Source of the DNA: Nemertoderma westbladi
Taxonomy: Eukaryota > Xenacoelomorpha > Nemertodermatida > Nemertodermatidae
NCBI GenBank assembly: GCA_032718475.1
Contig: JAUCBJ010001189.1
Coordinates: 1 to 64,000 of the forward strand
Direction: 5' to 3'
DNA: 64,000 nt
Of the stretch, positions 45,870 through 54,884 are shown in pieces (within the stretch, counting starts at the first letter, position 1; the number at the start of each line of letters is the position of its first letter). The position numbers and the translations under genes are program-made. The notes beneath the pieces are model-generated. The model was not told the origin of the DNA. It saw only the letters and a program-made list of their open reading frames with translations, and ran no database searches.

Positions 45870-48686
45870 TTAGTCTTTCTTGCGAGGACGGCGTTTACGC
45901 AGTTTTTTGAAGCTAGCAAGAGTCCTTTTCTCTTTGGGGCGAGCCACTTTACTAGGAGGGCTATAACTCCTGGGTGAAGGGTGCAATACAATTGCATCAG
46001 AAGGTTTAGGATTACGGTCGGTGTATCCGCCGGTCGAGGTACCTGGTTGATCGATATCAACTTCAGTGGAGCGAGGTCTAATGGCCTTTAGAGCGCGTCT
46101 TAGGACAGCAGCTCCTACTGGTCCCTGACGAGTCGTCTGAACGATAGCGGTAGGTGGACCGTGAGTGGTGAGAAACTTCCTCGGTTTAATGGTTCTTTCC
46201 AGCTCGCGTTCTCGGGCTCGATATTCGTAAGGCCGTCGATGTACTTCCTGTAACTCAGGATGCGAGTTGATGAACAAATCGCCATACTCCGGGTCTTGAC
46301 GGATGAAATTGATCAAATGGTATGAATTAATATCGTTAGGATTGATGTTCCTGAGATATTTTCGAACAAATTTGGTGGAAATACACTCACCAACACGCTT
46401 CATTAGTTCGTAACTCGGTGTGCGTGATTTTTGTTCAACAGACGCGAATAGATAAGGATGGAACGCGTAAACTCCTTCGTAGGCGCGTCCAGGGTAATAG
46501 CGATGGCGTGACTCACAATGTAAATCCGCATTCGCTTCCCAAGCTCGGATGTAGCGCAGGGTAATCATCTCATCTACGCTTTCCAGATCGCGGTTAAAAG
46601 GGCAATCAAAACTGGCATGTCCTTTAAGTTGACAATGATGGCATTGAGTCATAAATTGGGGGCAGACTGCGAAAATGTGCGAGTTATTGAGTCTGCAATA
46701 CGCACAATAGATCTCCATCATCGGTTGTTCATGGAAATAGGAGCAGGGTACGTCTGAGTCCATAGGGGTGAAATGATCTCTCGATGCGCATAATCGGCAA
46801 CGTTTTCGAGAAACATAGTTGGCGTGCCGATAATCGTATGCGGTGAGACATTGTGGACCTTGATACCATTCCAAGACGTAGTCGTTATCGCTGCTCCGGG
46901 GCGCTGTAGGCTGAATCTCCTCAGATTCTAAGCATATTGGTTCGTCTTCCAATTGCATAGCTGAGGTAGGTGCGGCTGTCTCCTCAAGCGAACCCACTGT
47001 CTGAACTTCCACGATAGAATAACCCGTGGGTATTCGAGGTCTTTGTATAACAGATGAATGTAAGTTCTGTATACAAACGTCCTTGAAAATGGCGAATCCC
47101 GCGCTGTCTAACTTCTCAGCAGCTGAGTCTCTTAGGCTGAGCTTGGTCAGAGCGCGGTCCTTGAACTGACTATCAACGTTACGGAACGGAGTCAGAAAGC
47201 GCCTGAAACATTCGAAGCGGATGAATTTATTGTGTTCATCTAGCTTGGTGAGTTTGGTTCCAAGTATTAAGGGATGGGCGCGTATAGTACGACTGCACAC
47301 ATCGGCTAGCCAACCGGCAAGTGCGGCGTTTTCAAAGATCGTATATATAGCTAAGGAGGGACGAAGTGGAACACTCATAAAGCTATACACGGCGCCAGGT
47401 GCGGTCAATGGTCCGTCAAAGTATAATCGAGAATAATGATCTCCATATACTTGTTGGTAGTTGATAGGATTTCCAACCTTGAAATTCCATCCGTATTCTT
47501 GAAAGGCAAGATGTCCGATGGAGGTTCGTTGTACTTTAGTAATGCCGCTGGGTGTATTTGCATACATAGTGCGGAAGACACCTCGGCCTTCTGCCCAGGG
47601 AGCAATCAGCTGAGTATCGACGAAAGGATATGGAATGTTCTCCATGTTCCGAAAGTCGTTTTGGAGATCTCCATAAACAGCTGAGCCGATTTTAAGGATT
47701 CTTTCGTTAAACAACATCTCGAGCACGGGCTGGGGTAACATCGATCCATCGATACCCATGGCCGGTTTGCGCTCGGTGTCGGTGACGTAACGCTGCGCGA
47801 GTTCGAATTGTCCATGTCGGAGTTTCTTTTGTATCTCGGTAAGGGTCTCAAAAGAATAATCAATCACATCGGAACACGCTCGAGTAAATACGTGGGTAGA
47901 ACCAGCTAGTCCTCGTATATGTATCATGCGCGTAGTTCCCAGTTCTCCAACCGGAACGCTACCTTCGTTATCGTAAGTGACAACTCCATACATCTCGATA
48001 ACGTTAAGAGTCTCATTCCACTCTTTAGTGGCGTTTTCTAGAGTCATCCCCACTGGATGCCACAAGGTGGCGCATTCGCTAGCATTAGGTAGATCTCTAT
48101 ACTTCAAATACTGTGTAGTATATGTTTCTACATCTCCATATCGTTGTATTCTTTCCTCCTCGAATAACACGTCGAGATTCCAGCGGACTAGTCGAGTTTT
48201 GATAAATCCATCGAGATTATACGGAGGTATTGTATCCTTCTCTATTCTGGAAACATTATAGGGTTTTCGGAATGAGTTTACTTTCACCAACTGATCCAGA
48301 TGTTTCTGCAGTTGTTCGAGTTCGACAAGATCGAGAGGATTTATTAGTGGTAGAAACCTCAGACTATGTGTAGGATCTTCCGGTTTTACCATGTAATATT
48401 GAGTTAGATTGACATAATAAGGGTGATCTTTGATCCCATAAAACGAGTTCGGTAAAGGTCTAGCGCGTATGTTAACATGGGACATGGGACATTGCAACAT
48501 GGGAGCGTCAGCGATAAGATCTCGAGATCTTAGGTTGATATCAACCGGTTGAGGCTGTGCCATGGCGAAGAGTTTGTCTCCGAAATGGGGAACCATCGAA
48601 GGATGGGTGATGGTTTTAGAATAGAGATCCATCATAAGGATTTGAGCTTCTGGCTGGGCTAAAGCTGCTTCTTCTCTCTCATCCAT
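45870..48686 (-). CDS. Unknown 938-aa protein with triple CCHC zinc-knuckle cluster
   Basis: An intact 938-codon frame. Residues 1-600 have a globular composition that I cannot assign (for example HPYYVNLTQYYMVKP, AYSFMSVPLRPS-like strands). Residues 630-695 hold three knuckles: CRLC....H........C (630-648), CAYC.....H....C (661-675) and CHHCQLKGHASFDC (682-695), the last a canonical CX2CX4HX4C. The C-terminus (from about 815) is Arg/Lys-rich and ends KKLRKRRPRKKD, as in nucleic-acid-binding proteins. The knuckles point to a gag-like or RNA-binding role; this is inference. The frame continues upstream through a TGA into the 247-aa ORF, so 48686 may be only an internal Met. Confidence 0.7.
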   Translation of the reverse strand: MDEREEAALAQPEAQILMMDLYSKTITHPSMVPHFGDKLFAMAQPQPVDINLRSRDLIADAPMLQCPMSHVNIRARPLPNSFYGIKDHPYYVNLTQYYMVKPEDPTHSLRFLPLINPLDLVELEQLQKHLDQLVKVNSFRKPYNVSRIEKDTIPPYNLDGFIKTRLVRWNLDVLFEEERIQRYGDVETYTTQYLKYRDLPNASECATLWHPVGMTLENATKEWNETLNVIEMYGVVTYDNEGSVPVGELGTTRMIHIRGLAGSTHVFTRACSDVIDYSFETLTEIQKKLRHGQFELAQRYVTDTERKPAMGIDGSMLPQPVLEMLFNERILKIGSAVYGDLQNDFRNMENIPYPFVDTQLIAPWAEGRGVFRTMYANTPSGITKVQRTSIGHLAFQEYGWNFKVGNPINYQQVYGDHYSRLYFDGPLTAPGAVYSFMSVPLRPSLAIYTIFENAALAGWLADVCSRTIRAHPLILGTKLTKLDEHNKFIRFECFRRFLTPFRNVDSQFKDRALTKLSLRDSAAEKLDSAGFAIFKDVCIQNLHSSVIQRPRIPTGYSIVEVQTVGSLEETAAPTSAMQLEDEPICLESEEIQPTAPRSSDNDYVLEWYQGPQCLTAYDYRHANYVSRKRCRLCASRDHFTPMDSDVPCSYFHEQPMMEIYCAYCRLNNSHIFAVCPQFMTQCHHCQLKGHASFDCPFNRDLESVDEMITLRYIRAWEANADLHCESRHRYYPGRAYEGVYAFHPYLFASVEQKSRTPSYELMKRVGECISTKFVRKYLRNINPNDINSYHLINFIRQDPEYGDLFINSHPELQEVHRRPYEYRARERELERTIKPRKFLTTHGPPTAIVQTTRQGPVGAAVLRRALKAIRPRSTEVDIDQPGTSTGGYTDRNPKPSDAIVLHPSPRSYSPPSKVARPKEKRTLASFKKLRKRRPRKKD

Positions 48687-48767
48687 TTCTATATGTTTCT
48701 CCTCGAGCTGATTTTCCTCCGCTTGTTGTTGTAAACGCTCGTCTAGGAACTCTTGTAGAGAATAGGT

Positions 48768-49511
48768 TCATACACGTTCGATGTCTTCCTCAAGGTTCTG
48801 GATTTCTCTATCGAACTGGGGTAAAGCTAATTCTTTCACCGCTTGGACTTGTTGCTGCAATTTGCGTTTCTCTAAACAATCGTAAGTTCCTTTTCCGATC
48901 TTCTGCCGAATAGCGTCTAACGCGTTTCGTACAACGCTCTCTTCGACTTCGGTAACGGGTTGTATCGGGGTTAAACCGGGACGGTTGTACGGGTTGAACG
49001 GTAATATTAGATGACCGTGTCCCAATCCGGCTAGATAGGATGTGCGAATATCTAGCGAGCCCACTACCGGAGTGCCACCGATTAATTGTTCGGGTAACAC
49101 ACAATCTTTAAATAGTGAGTACAGTTCAGGGGGATCCGTTATACTATTAGGATCAAGCGTTTGAGGTCTCACTGAGGAATGAGGAGGTCTGACCGAGTAT
49201 TCCGGAACTCTGATCATTGGTTTATTTAAGGATTGTTTGAGTCGAGCGAGCGTAGGTGATACGTCGAACAGGTTTCGCTCGAAACTCCCATAAGTATATC
49301 GTGTAAAACTGTGTTTAGCGCAACGTCTCCGCGGATGTTTATGTCTTTCCGTTTGCTGATTGGGTCTAGGGCATTCGTCGCAGTAATACCAAAGACACGC
49401 GTCCTGCAGGGGAAACGCGGGTGATCGTTCTCCAGTTTTACAATATTCCTCTATCTGTTCGAAGCTATCTGGGACGACAGGTAGCGGTCGATCGGCGGTA
49501 AGATACATCAT
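48768..49511 (-). CDS. Unknown 247-aa ORF, same frame as the 938-aa ORF
   Basis: Starts MMYLTADRPLPVVPDSFEQ. It has a Cys/His cluster (WYYCDECPRPNQQTERHKH, then RRRCAKH), which could bind one zinc, and ends in a predicted coiled segment (ALPQFDREIQNLEEDIERV). A single TGA (48770-48768) separates it from 27 further sense codons (TYSLQEFLDERLQQQAEENQ...) and the Met of the 938-aa ORF, in register. The coiled character continues straight across the stop. That suggests one protein broken by a recent mutation, or read through. No family recognised. Confidence 0.65.
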   Translation of the reverse strand: MMYLTADRPLPVVPDSFEQIEEYCKTGERSPAFPLQDACLWYYCDECPRPNQQTERHKHPRRRCAKHSFTRYTYGSFERNLFDVSPTLARLKQSLNKPMIRVPEYSVRPPHSSVRPQTLDPNSITDPPELYSLFKDCVLPEQLIGGTPVVGSLDIRTSYLAGLGHGHLILPFNPYNRPGLTPIQPVTEVEESVVRNALDAIRQKIGKGTYDCLEKRKLQQQVQAVKELALPQFDREIQNLEEDIERV

Positions 49512-49523
49512 AGTGAAATAGAG

Positions 49524-50048
49524 TCATTTGAGTTCTATCATAGGGTCATGATGTATACCTTGAGGATATCGAGTTTCTAGATTTTGTTGACTGGCAATAT
49601 TGAGATATGTTTCTCTCAGGAATTCCAGATAATCGTTGAAGTCGCTGCGTTTATCCGGCTCTTCAACGTCTTCTCTTTCGAGTCGGTTCCGAATAGAATT
49701 CTCGTGTTCTATTCTCGGTTTATCGTTCCGACTCCGCTGGGTATGGTATTTAAATAAAACCATTTCCCTTTCAGTGTCTACATCGTCCGTATCGTGTACA
49801 TCGATAGGATGGCCAGTAGTTAAGAAGTCCATATACGTACCATTACGATGCGTATAGCGAGCGGTGAATTTTCTATAGTCCAATTTACGCGTAAGGTGCT
49901 CCTGGGACATTGGCGGTTCGATATAACGACCATCGTCCTCCGTAGTAGTTGGACTAGCGACGCCGCGTATCAAGCTATCAACAAACGCTTGTAAAGGTAG
50001 AGTATATCGCTCCCTGATACCAAGATCATCTTCTATCAACTCAGTCAT
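49524..50048 (-). CDS. Unknown 174-aa ORF, first part of the same frame
   Basis: Starts MTELIEDDLGIRERYTLPLQ, is charged, and ends YPQGIHHDPMIELK. Its TGA (49526-49524; context aaa-tga-ctc) is followed four codons later, in register, by the Met of the 247-aa ORF. An in-frame TAA lies shortly upstream of 50048, so this ATG is a plausible true start. The 155-bp leader repeat ends 45 bp before it. No domain recognised; together the three ORFs would give about 1390 codons. Confidence 0.65.
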   Translation of the reverse strand: MTELIEDDLGIRERYTLPLQAFVDSLIRGVASPTTTEDDGRYIEPPMSQEHLTRKLDYRKFTARYTHRNGTYMDFLTTGHPIDVHDTDDVDTEREMVLFKYHTQRSRNDKPRIEHENSIRNRLEREDVEEPDKRSDFNDYLEFLRETYLNIASQQNLETRYPQGIHHDPMIELK

Positions 50049-50092
50049 ATCTGCTATATGAGTTTATTAATATTATAATAAGTTTATAATTA

Positions 50093-50246
50093 GGCTAGCG
50101 GGCGTCGCTGCCTACCCCTCTCGGCCCCCGGACAGTGCAAGATCCTCAGCACCGATGTACCGTCGTCGCTGTGTTTTTCGCCAACGTAGTAGCTGCACAA
50201 CGACAACAACAACTAGCGCGAGTCACCCCACTGTCCGTCCCAAGGG
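50093..50246 (-). repeat. Leader repeat upstream of the unknown frame (copy of 10298-10458)
   Basis: GC-richer than its surroundings. In minus orientation it ends with cgcccgctagcc, about 45 bp before the ATG at 50048. Same orientation and same distance to a start codon as the copy at 10.3 kb. Confidence 0.65.
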
Positions 50247-51739
50247 CTAAGATTTACTTCAGGTTCTTACTGCAGAGTTAGGGCTACTTTCACAATTGCG
50301 ACTCGCTACTGTAAACACACTTTAGTAGTAACATTCACCTATAAACGCACAAATTCCACACAACTGACACAAACCGCACACATTCGGGCCATTTGTCCGT
50401 TAGTCAAGTGCCTTCCAGAATGCCACGTTATTATTGGGTATCCTTGGATACTAGCAGTGTGCTATTTATTCTTTATGCTATTTAATGGGGCAAGCCTTTA
50501 TTGTTCTTTTAACTCACTTCTAATTCTAGCGTGGTTGTTGCCATGGTGATATTATGGAAAGCTAGCAGTAGAATTAGGGTAATTCTCATGCATACAGATC
50601 TGGGATGCTATTTAATAGTAATTCTTTAATTGTCAATATTCTTCTTTATACATGATTTTATGAATTTTATCGGCTATTGACTATATATTGGAGATTCTCG
50701 CACACTAATATACTTAATAGGGTGAATCTCCGCTCCCATGATCTATTAATTAATGGAATTTTGGGAATGTTGTAAATTGCATAAAATGACAATTTATCAA
50801 ATTCATTAAAAATATGAATTTAAATGTATTCCCGTAAATTTTATTATTTATCCTTAAAACAGACATAATTTTATTCCAGAGCATGTCTGGGGACTCGAAT
50901 CCTTAATTCTAAGAAACTTGTCCTTTTAAGAGTATCGGTAAGTGCTACGATATCTTAATCGACTAGAATTTTAAAGGATCTAAATTTGAACAGATTTTGA
51001 TATATAGATTTTCTAGAGTTAACTTGTAAGTATTTACTCTATTGTATTTGTTTGACAAATTTTACAAATATTAATAGTTAATATTTAAGATGGGCACCGG
51101 TTTATTCCAGAACATGTCTGGGGACGTTAACCACTGATTCTAGAATTTTGTCTTTCAAGTATATCGGTGGGTGCCGCGATATCTTAATCGACTAGAATTA
51201 CAGATGGTCAAAGGGTTTAACAAATTTATTTTGCTTTTACGCTACTGTTAAAGGGACATCACGCTACTATATGTATTATTTTATATACGGTATGAGAGCA
51301 ATATCGCAAGAAGCAATGTCAGTGAGAAGAGGCAAGTCGTTTCCAAGGTCTACCCAGAGCTTGGTTTAGCCAAGACACGAGGATCTGAATTTTGCATTCC
51401 TAATACTCTACTTACCAATAATACTTGAATATAGTAGGAGCTTTATTGTACTTTAATAAGTATGGATATTTCATCTTACTGTAGTCATGTATTTATAATA
51501 TGATATGGACAGTAAGGAAAGAGAAAAAGAATTATTTCTCGCCGTCGCACTAAATATATAATATATAAGTAATTAAGTAATAAGACTAATATATATTGCA
51601 CTACTCTACTAAATAATCGCTAAAATAAATAAAATTAAAGAAAACGATTATAATAAAATTACATAATAATACATACATAAATATAAAATAATAAAAACAA
51701 ATATAAAATAATATAGTCAAACACCCACTCCAGACGCTG
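50247..51739. other. Non-coding stretch with a diverged direct repeat
   Basis: A block of about 100 bp (ttattccaga..catgtctgggga ... gatatcttaatcgactagaatt) occurs at 50872-50975 and 51101-51205. The rest is AT-rich. If this is a BEL/Pao element, the integrase region should lie here, and none is readable. Confidence 0.6.
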
Positions 51740-53128
51740 TTACGTGGGGGAGTCCCTAGATGTTTGTTTGATTAGGGGGGTGGTCGTGGGAAGGGTATCT
51801 TGCCTTCCATAGTTTCCGGACAGTTCTCGGTCTCTTTCCAGTAAACATAAACGACCAACTGGGAGATTGAGTTGTTGTGTTTCGAATACAATTCCAGGTT
51901 TCCTCTTCATCCTGGAATAGTGACGATAGAAACATCGCTTCAAATACACGACGGCCTTACAAAGCTGATTCCAGGATCTATAGTGGTCCATCGCTCCCGG
52001 CAGGAGAGGTGAGAGTCCCGGCGAGACGTCTGGTGTTCCAGATCTCCAGTCTCTCTCTCTGATCTCCACAACAGATCGGTTCGCGGTGGGGGAGTTTAGA
52101 TCCACAGCGTCGTCCCTGGCAATGTGTAGTACAGACATATCTATCACGGGTTTAAATAACCTTGATTTACTCGTCCGGGTTTTAGGTTTGACTTTCTCCG
52201 CTCCCTTGGCTTGTCTAATCTCAGCCATGGTAAGATGGGGAGGCCATTCATCTTCTTTACTTAGGAAGTCGGGTCCACCTAAACAGTCTGGAGTATCTGT
52301 CAGTTCTTGAGGAGTTGCTCCTCTGGAAGCGATGTCGGCTAGATTAATCGTCTCGGGGCAATGTCTCCATTGATCTACATTAGAGTTAATATCGTCATTA
52401 TCAGAGGAGTATGGTGTTCCCTCAGTTATGGTCGTCTCGCCCTCACTGATGTCTTCTTCCCATTCACTCTCCTGATGGACCCGATCTTTGTGTAGCCTTT
52501 CCATGAGTGTCCTACGGGAAGGTCCAGTGAGGTACCAACCTACTCTTGTTCTTCCCGCATAGGTTTGCAGTGGTTGTGGTTGAGCAGGCCGTTTCTCCAA
52601 TGTCTCAAGCGCCTCATGCGCATTTTGGCCGATGAGTATTTGCACTCCAGGGTAGTCTGTGTTGAATCTAGGTATCTTATGCTGCTGGGTGAAATAGTCC
52701 TCATCCCAGTTATAAGGTTCCACTTGGCTGGTAGCGAAGTTCTTTATCGCCACCATTTTTACTGACCTTATACTGTGTTCTCCTAGTTCATCCTGGGGGG
52801 TGGACAACGCGCCTATATAGTAGTCTGTAGCTACTGTAGATTTCCAAACCTGCATAATTCCTGCAAGGTTCAACTTAGTTCGGAACTTGGGTTGTCCAGC
52901 AAAGATGTCTTCGGCTAGTTCTTTGTCGATGAATGTTCCTGTGCTGCCAGGGTCAAGGAGGGCGTTCACTACATAGTTCTTTTTTAACCCGTGGACTCTC
53001 AACTGCACTACGGGAAATTCCCGGATTCCTACGTTGGAAGTTGGCGCTTTCCAAGATGGTTGACGGTCCGGAATAGTTAGGGGGAGTTCGCTATCGGTTT
53101 CAGTCTCATACGTAAGTGCTCGATACAC
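51740..53128 (-). pseudogene. BEL/Pao pol remnant: protease fused to RNase H end, RT and integrase lost
   Basis: A 462-aa frame. The aspartic protease motif LLDPGST is at residues 57-63, followed by ILIGQNAHEAL (165-174) and GWYLTGPS (197-204), all typical of the BEL/Pao protease-RT linker. At about residues 215-255 an acidic stretch leads straight to INLADIASRG (261-270) and GPDFLSKEDEWP, which normally end the RNase H about 600 residues later. The whole RT and most of RNase H are therefore deleted in frame. A region with YRSWNQLCKAVVYLKR follows, then a stop before the integrase. Sense codons extend upstream of the Met (YDTDEFSDENESCYLINT) to an ATTAAT repeat where the gag-like frame ends. 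Confidence 0.8.
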
Positions 53129-53180
53129 TGCGGTGTTTATTAAGTAACAGGATTCGTTTTCGTCAGAGAATTCGTCCGTA

Positions 53181-54884
53181 TCATATTAATATTAATATTA
53201 ATTCGTCCAACATAGTAGCGGGCGGACGAGGGACAACGGGCGACAAATCATTGATATTTCGCTCGGAGTCCAGGACAGGAACTGTCTCAGGGGTTGTTCT
53301 GCTGGGCACAGGTAGTTTTGTGCTGTGCAAAGGGAATTTAGAGGTAGGTTCTGGGAGTACAGGTGTCTCTATCACCGAAGGGGTGGCTTCGAGAACAGGC
53401 CTAATTATTTCAGGCTCATCTACTATAGTAGGGAGTCTTTCTATTTTAATAATTTGGTCTGTGGGTTCTGTACTACCTAAGTCTGTGCTAGCTAGTTGCC
53501 TTCTAACAGCTGGGGGCAAATCAGGCAATTTCTGACGGTGGAACATTCTTCTACGCCTACTTAGACGAGATCTATTTCCTCCACCTTCAAGATCGGTGGT
53601 ATCGCCTTCATCAGATGATGTATATCCCTGTCTCTTGGGAGTAGATCGACTCATCATCTGCATTTGACTAGCTGTCTTTCTGTCTTCTATACGTTTTTTC
53701 TTTACTTGTTCTTCTTGGACCCTAGCGATGCGGAGTCTTTCATCAAATTTATCTTGGTTCGCAGCTAACATTTCCGCATCTATTGCGTCCAACACAAGCT
53801 TGGCTCCTTCACTATTAGGGCGAAGTCCAGACAGCCGTCTCCTCAACTCTTCGTCACCTAGAAATCGTTGATAGTCTGACAGATAGATGTCAATAGCATC
53901 CCTCTTATGCGGTTTCTCTGCTGTCGCTTCACTTTCCACTTGGGAAAAGGTAGCGTCTGTTGATTCTCCATGGGTTGAGCGCTCAGCCAGCTGGGATTTC
54001 CACTGGGCCGTTCCTTGAACCTTGAGACTCACCCGCTGAAACCAAGTCTTTACGGCAACTTGCAACAACGTGTCTTGTCTTCTTTTCGAAGCCTCCTCAA
54101 AGGCCGATAGGATTAGTCTGATTCTTAGAATTCTTTCTCGAACTTGATAAAGCAGCTCTCCCTGCTCTTGAGGTCCTTGGGGTTGTTGAAACAGTTGTTC
54201 CTCTAATCGCTCCAAAGAGCTGAAGAATCCCTGTACATATCCTGCTGCCGACCTCTTCCACACAGCTGGATCACTAGTGTCTTTGGTCACTCCCATCCTG
54301 TGTATGTCTTCCCAGGCAGCTTCCGATAAGTCAAACGGGAGTCCGGGTCCGGGGAAGTTCCATTGCGACTCGACAATAGACTTCAGTTCCTCTCTTGTGT
54401 ATCCCGCATAACTATCCTTGGTCGATCGCTTACTTCTCGCCCAATCAATTTGGTGTTCCTCCACCGCAATCAATACCCTAGTGAGTACGGCTGCAGGAAG
54501 GATGAGAAGGGGATACGAATAAACCGCATCTGCCATCTTTGCTCCGCGCCCGGGTGTCAGCTCTACAGTATCCGAACTACTGGAGCTGTCGGGCCGCTGA
54601 GAAATAAGTTCTTGGCTGGGGTATTGCTGCTGTTTGACAGCTGCTTCTTGATCCCGCTTGACTTGAGCCCGAGTGCCTATGACAGACCTACGGCGCTTCA
54701 CTAACTTCGCAAATTGCGAAATTGCTTCTACTAACCTAGGTTCTGACACAGCTACTGTAGGGGTTGCCTTTCTTACAGTAGGAGGGGTCTCAGACCTCGG
54801 TCTGGGATTTTCTATACTCCTATCTGAGAAACAGATTGTTGTTTCTAGGAGACTATCTGACAGAGTTTGCCTTGTGTCAGCCAT
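53181..54884 (-). CDS. Gag-like ORF of the composite element
   Basis: 567 aa from MADTRQTLSDSLLET to ATMLDELILILI. Helical, charged, with a long coiled-coil-like segment (about residues 325-400: DAIDAEMLAANQDKFDERLR, IARVQEEQVKKKRIEDRK), an Arg-rich patch (NRSRLSRRRRMFHRQK) and a Pro/Thr-rich tail. No zinc knuckle. Its position before a BEL/Pao protease, same strand, argues for gag; no capsid motif is visible, so this rests on context. The last residues LILILI come from an (ATTAAT)n microsatellite where the frame is lost and the pol frame begins. This could be a slip mutation or a frameshift site. Confidence 0.6.
   Translation of the reverse strand: MADTRQTLSDSLLETTICFSDRSIENPRPRSETPPTVRKATPTVAVSEPRLVEAISQFAKLVKRRRSVIGTRAQVKRDQEAAVKQQQYPSQELISQRPDSSSSSDTVELTPGRGAKMADAVYSYPLLILPAAVLTRVLIAVEEHQIDWARSKRSTKDSYAGYTREELKSIVESQWNFPGPGLPFDLSEAAWEDIHRMGVTKDTSDPAVWKRSAAGYVQGFFSSLERLEEQLFQQPQGPQEQGELLYQVRERILRIRLILSAFEEASKRRQDTLLQVAVKTWFQRVSLKVQGTAQWKSQLAERSTHGESTDATFSQVESEATAEKPHKRDAIDIYLSDYQRFLGDEELRRRLSGLRPNSEGAKLVLDAIDAEMLAANQDKFDERLRIARVQEEQVKKKRIEDRKTASQMQMMSRSTPKRQGYTSSDEGDTTDLEGGGNRSRLSRRRRMFHRQKLPDLPPAVRRQLASTDLGSTEPTDQIIKIERLPTIVDEPEIIRPVLEATPSVIETPVLPEPTSKFPLHSTKLPVPSRTTPETVPVLDSERNINDLSPVVPRPPATMLDELILILI

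Noticed and set aside
45870-50048. Envelope-like third ORF of a BEL/Pao element
   Set aside because: No signal peptide, no transmembrane stretch and no cysteine-rich ectodomain pattern. CCHC knuckles and a basic tail point elsewhere.
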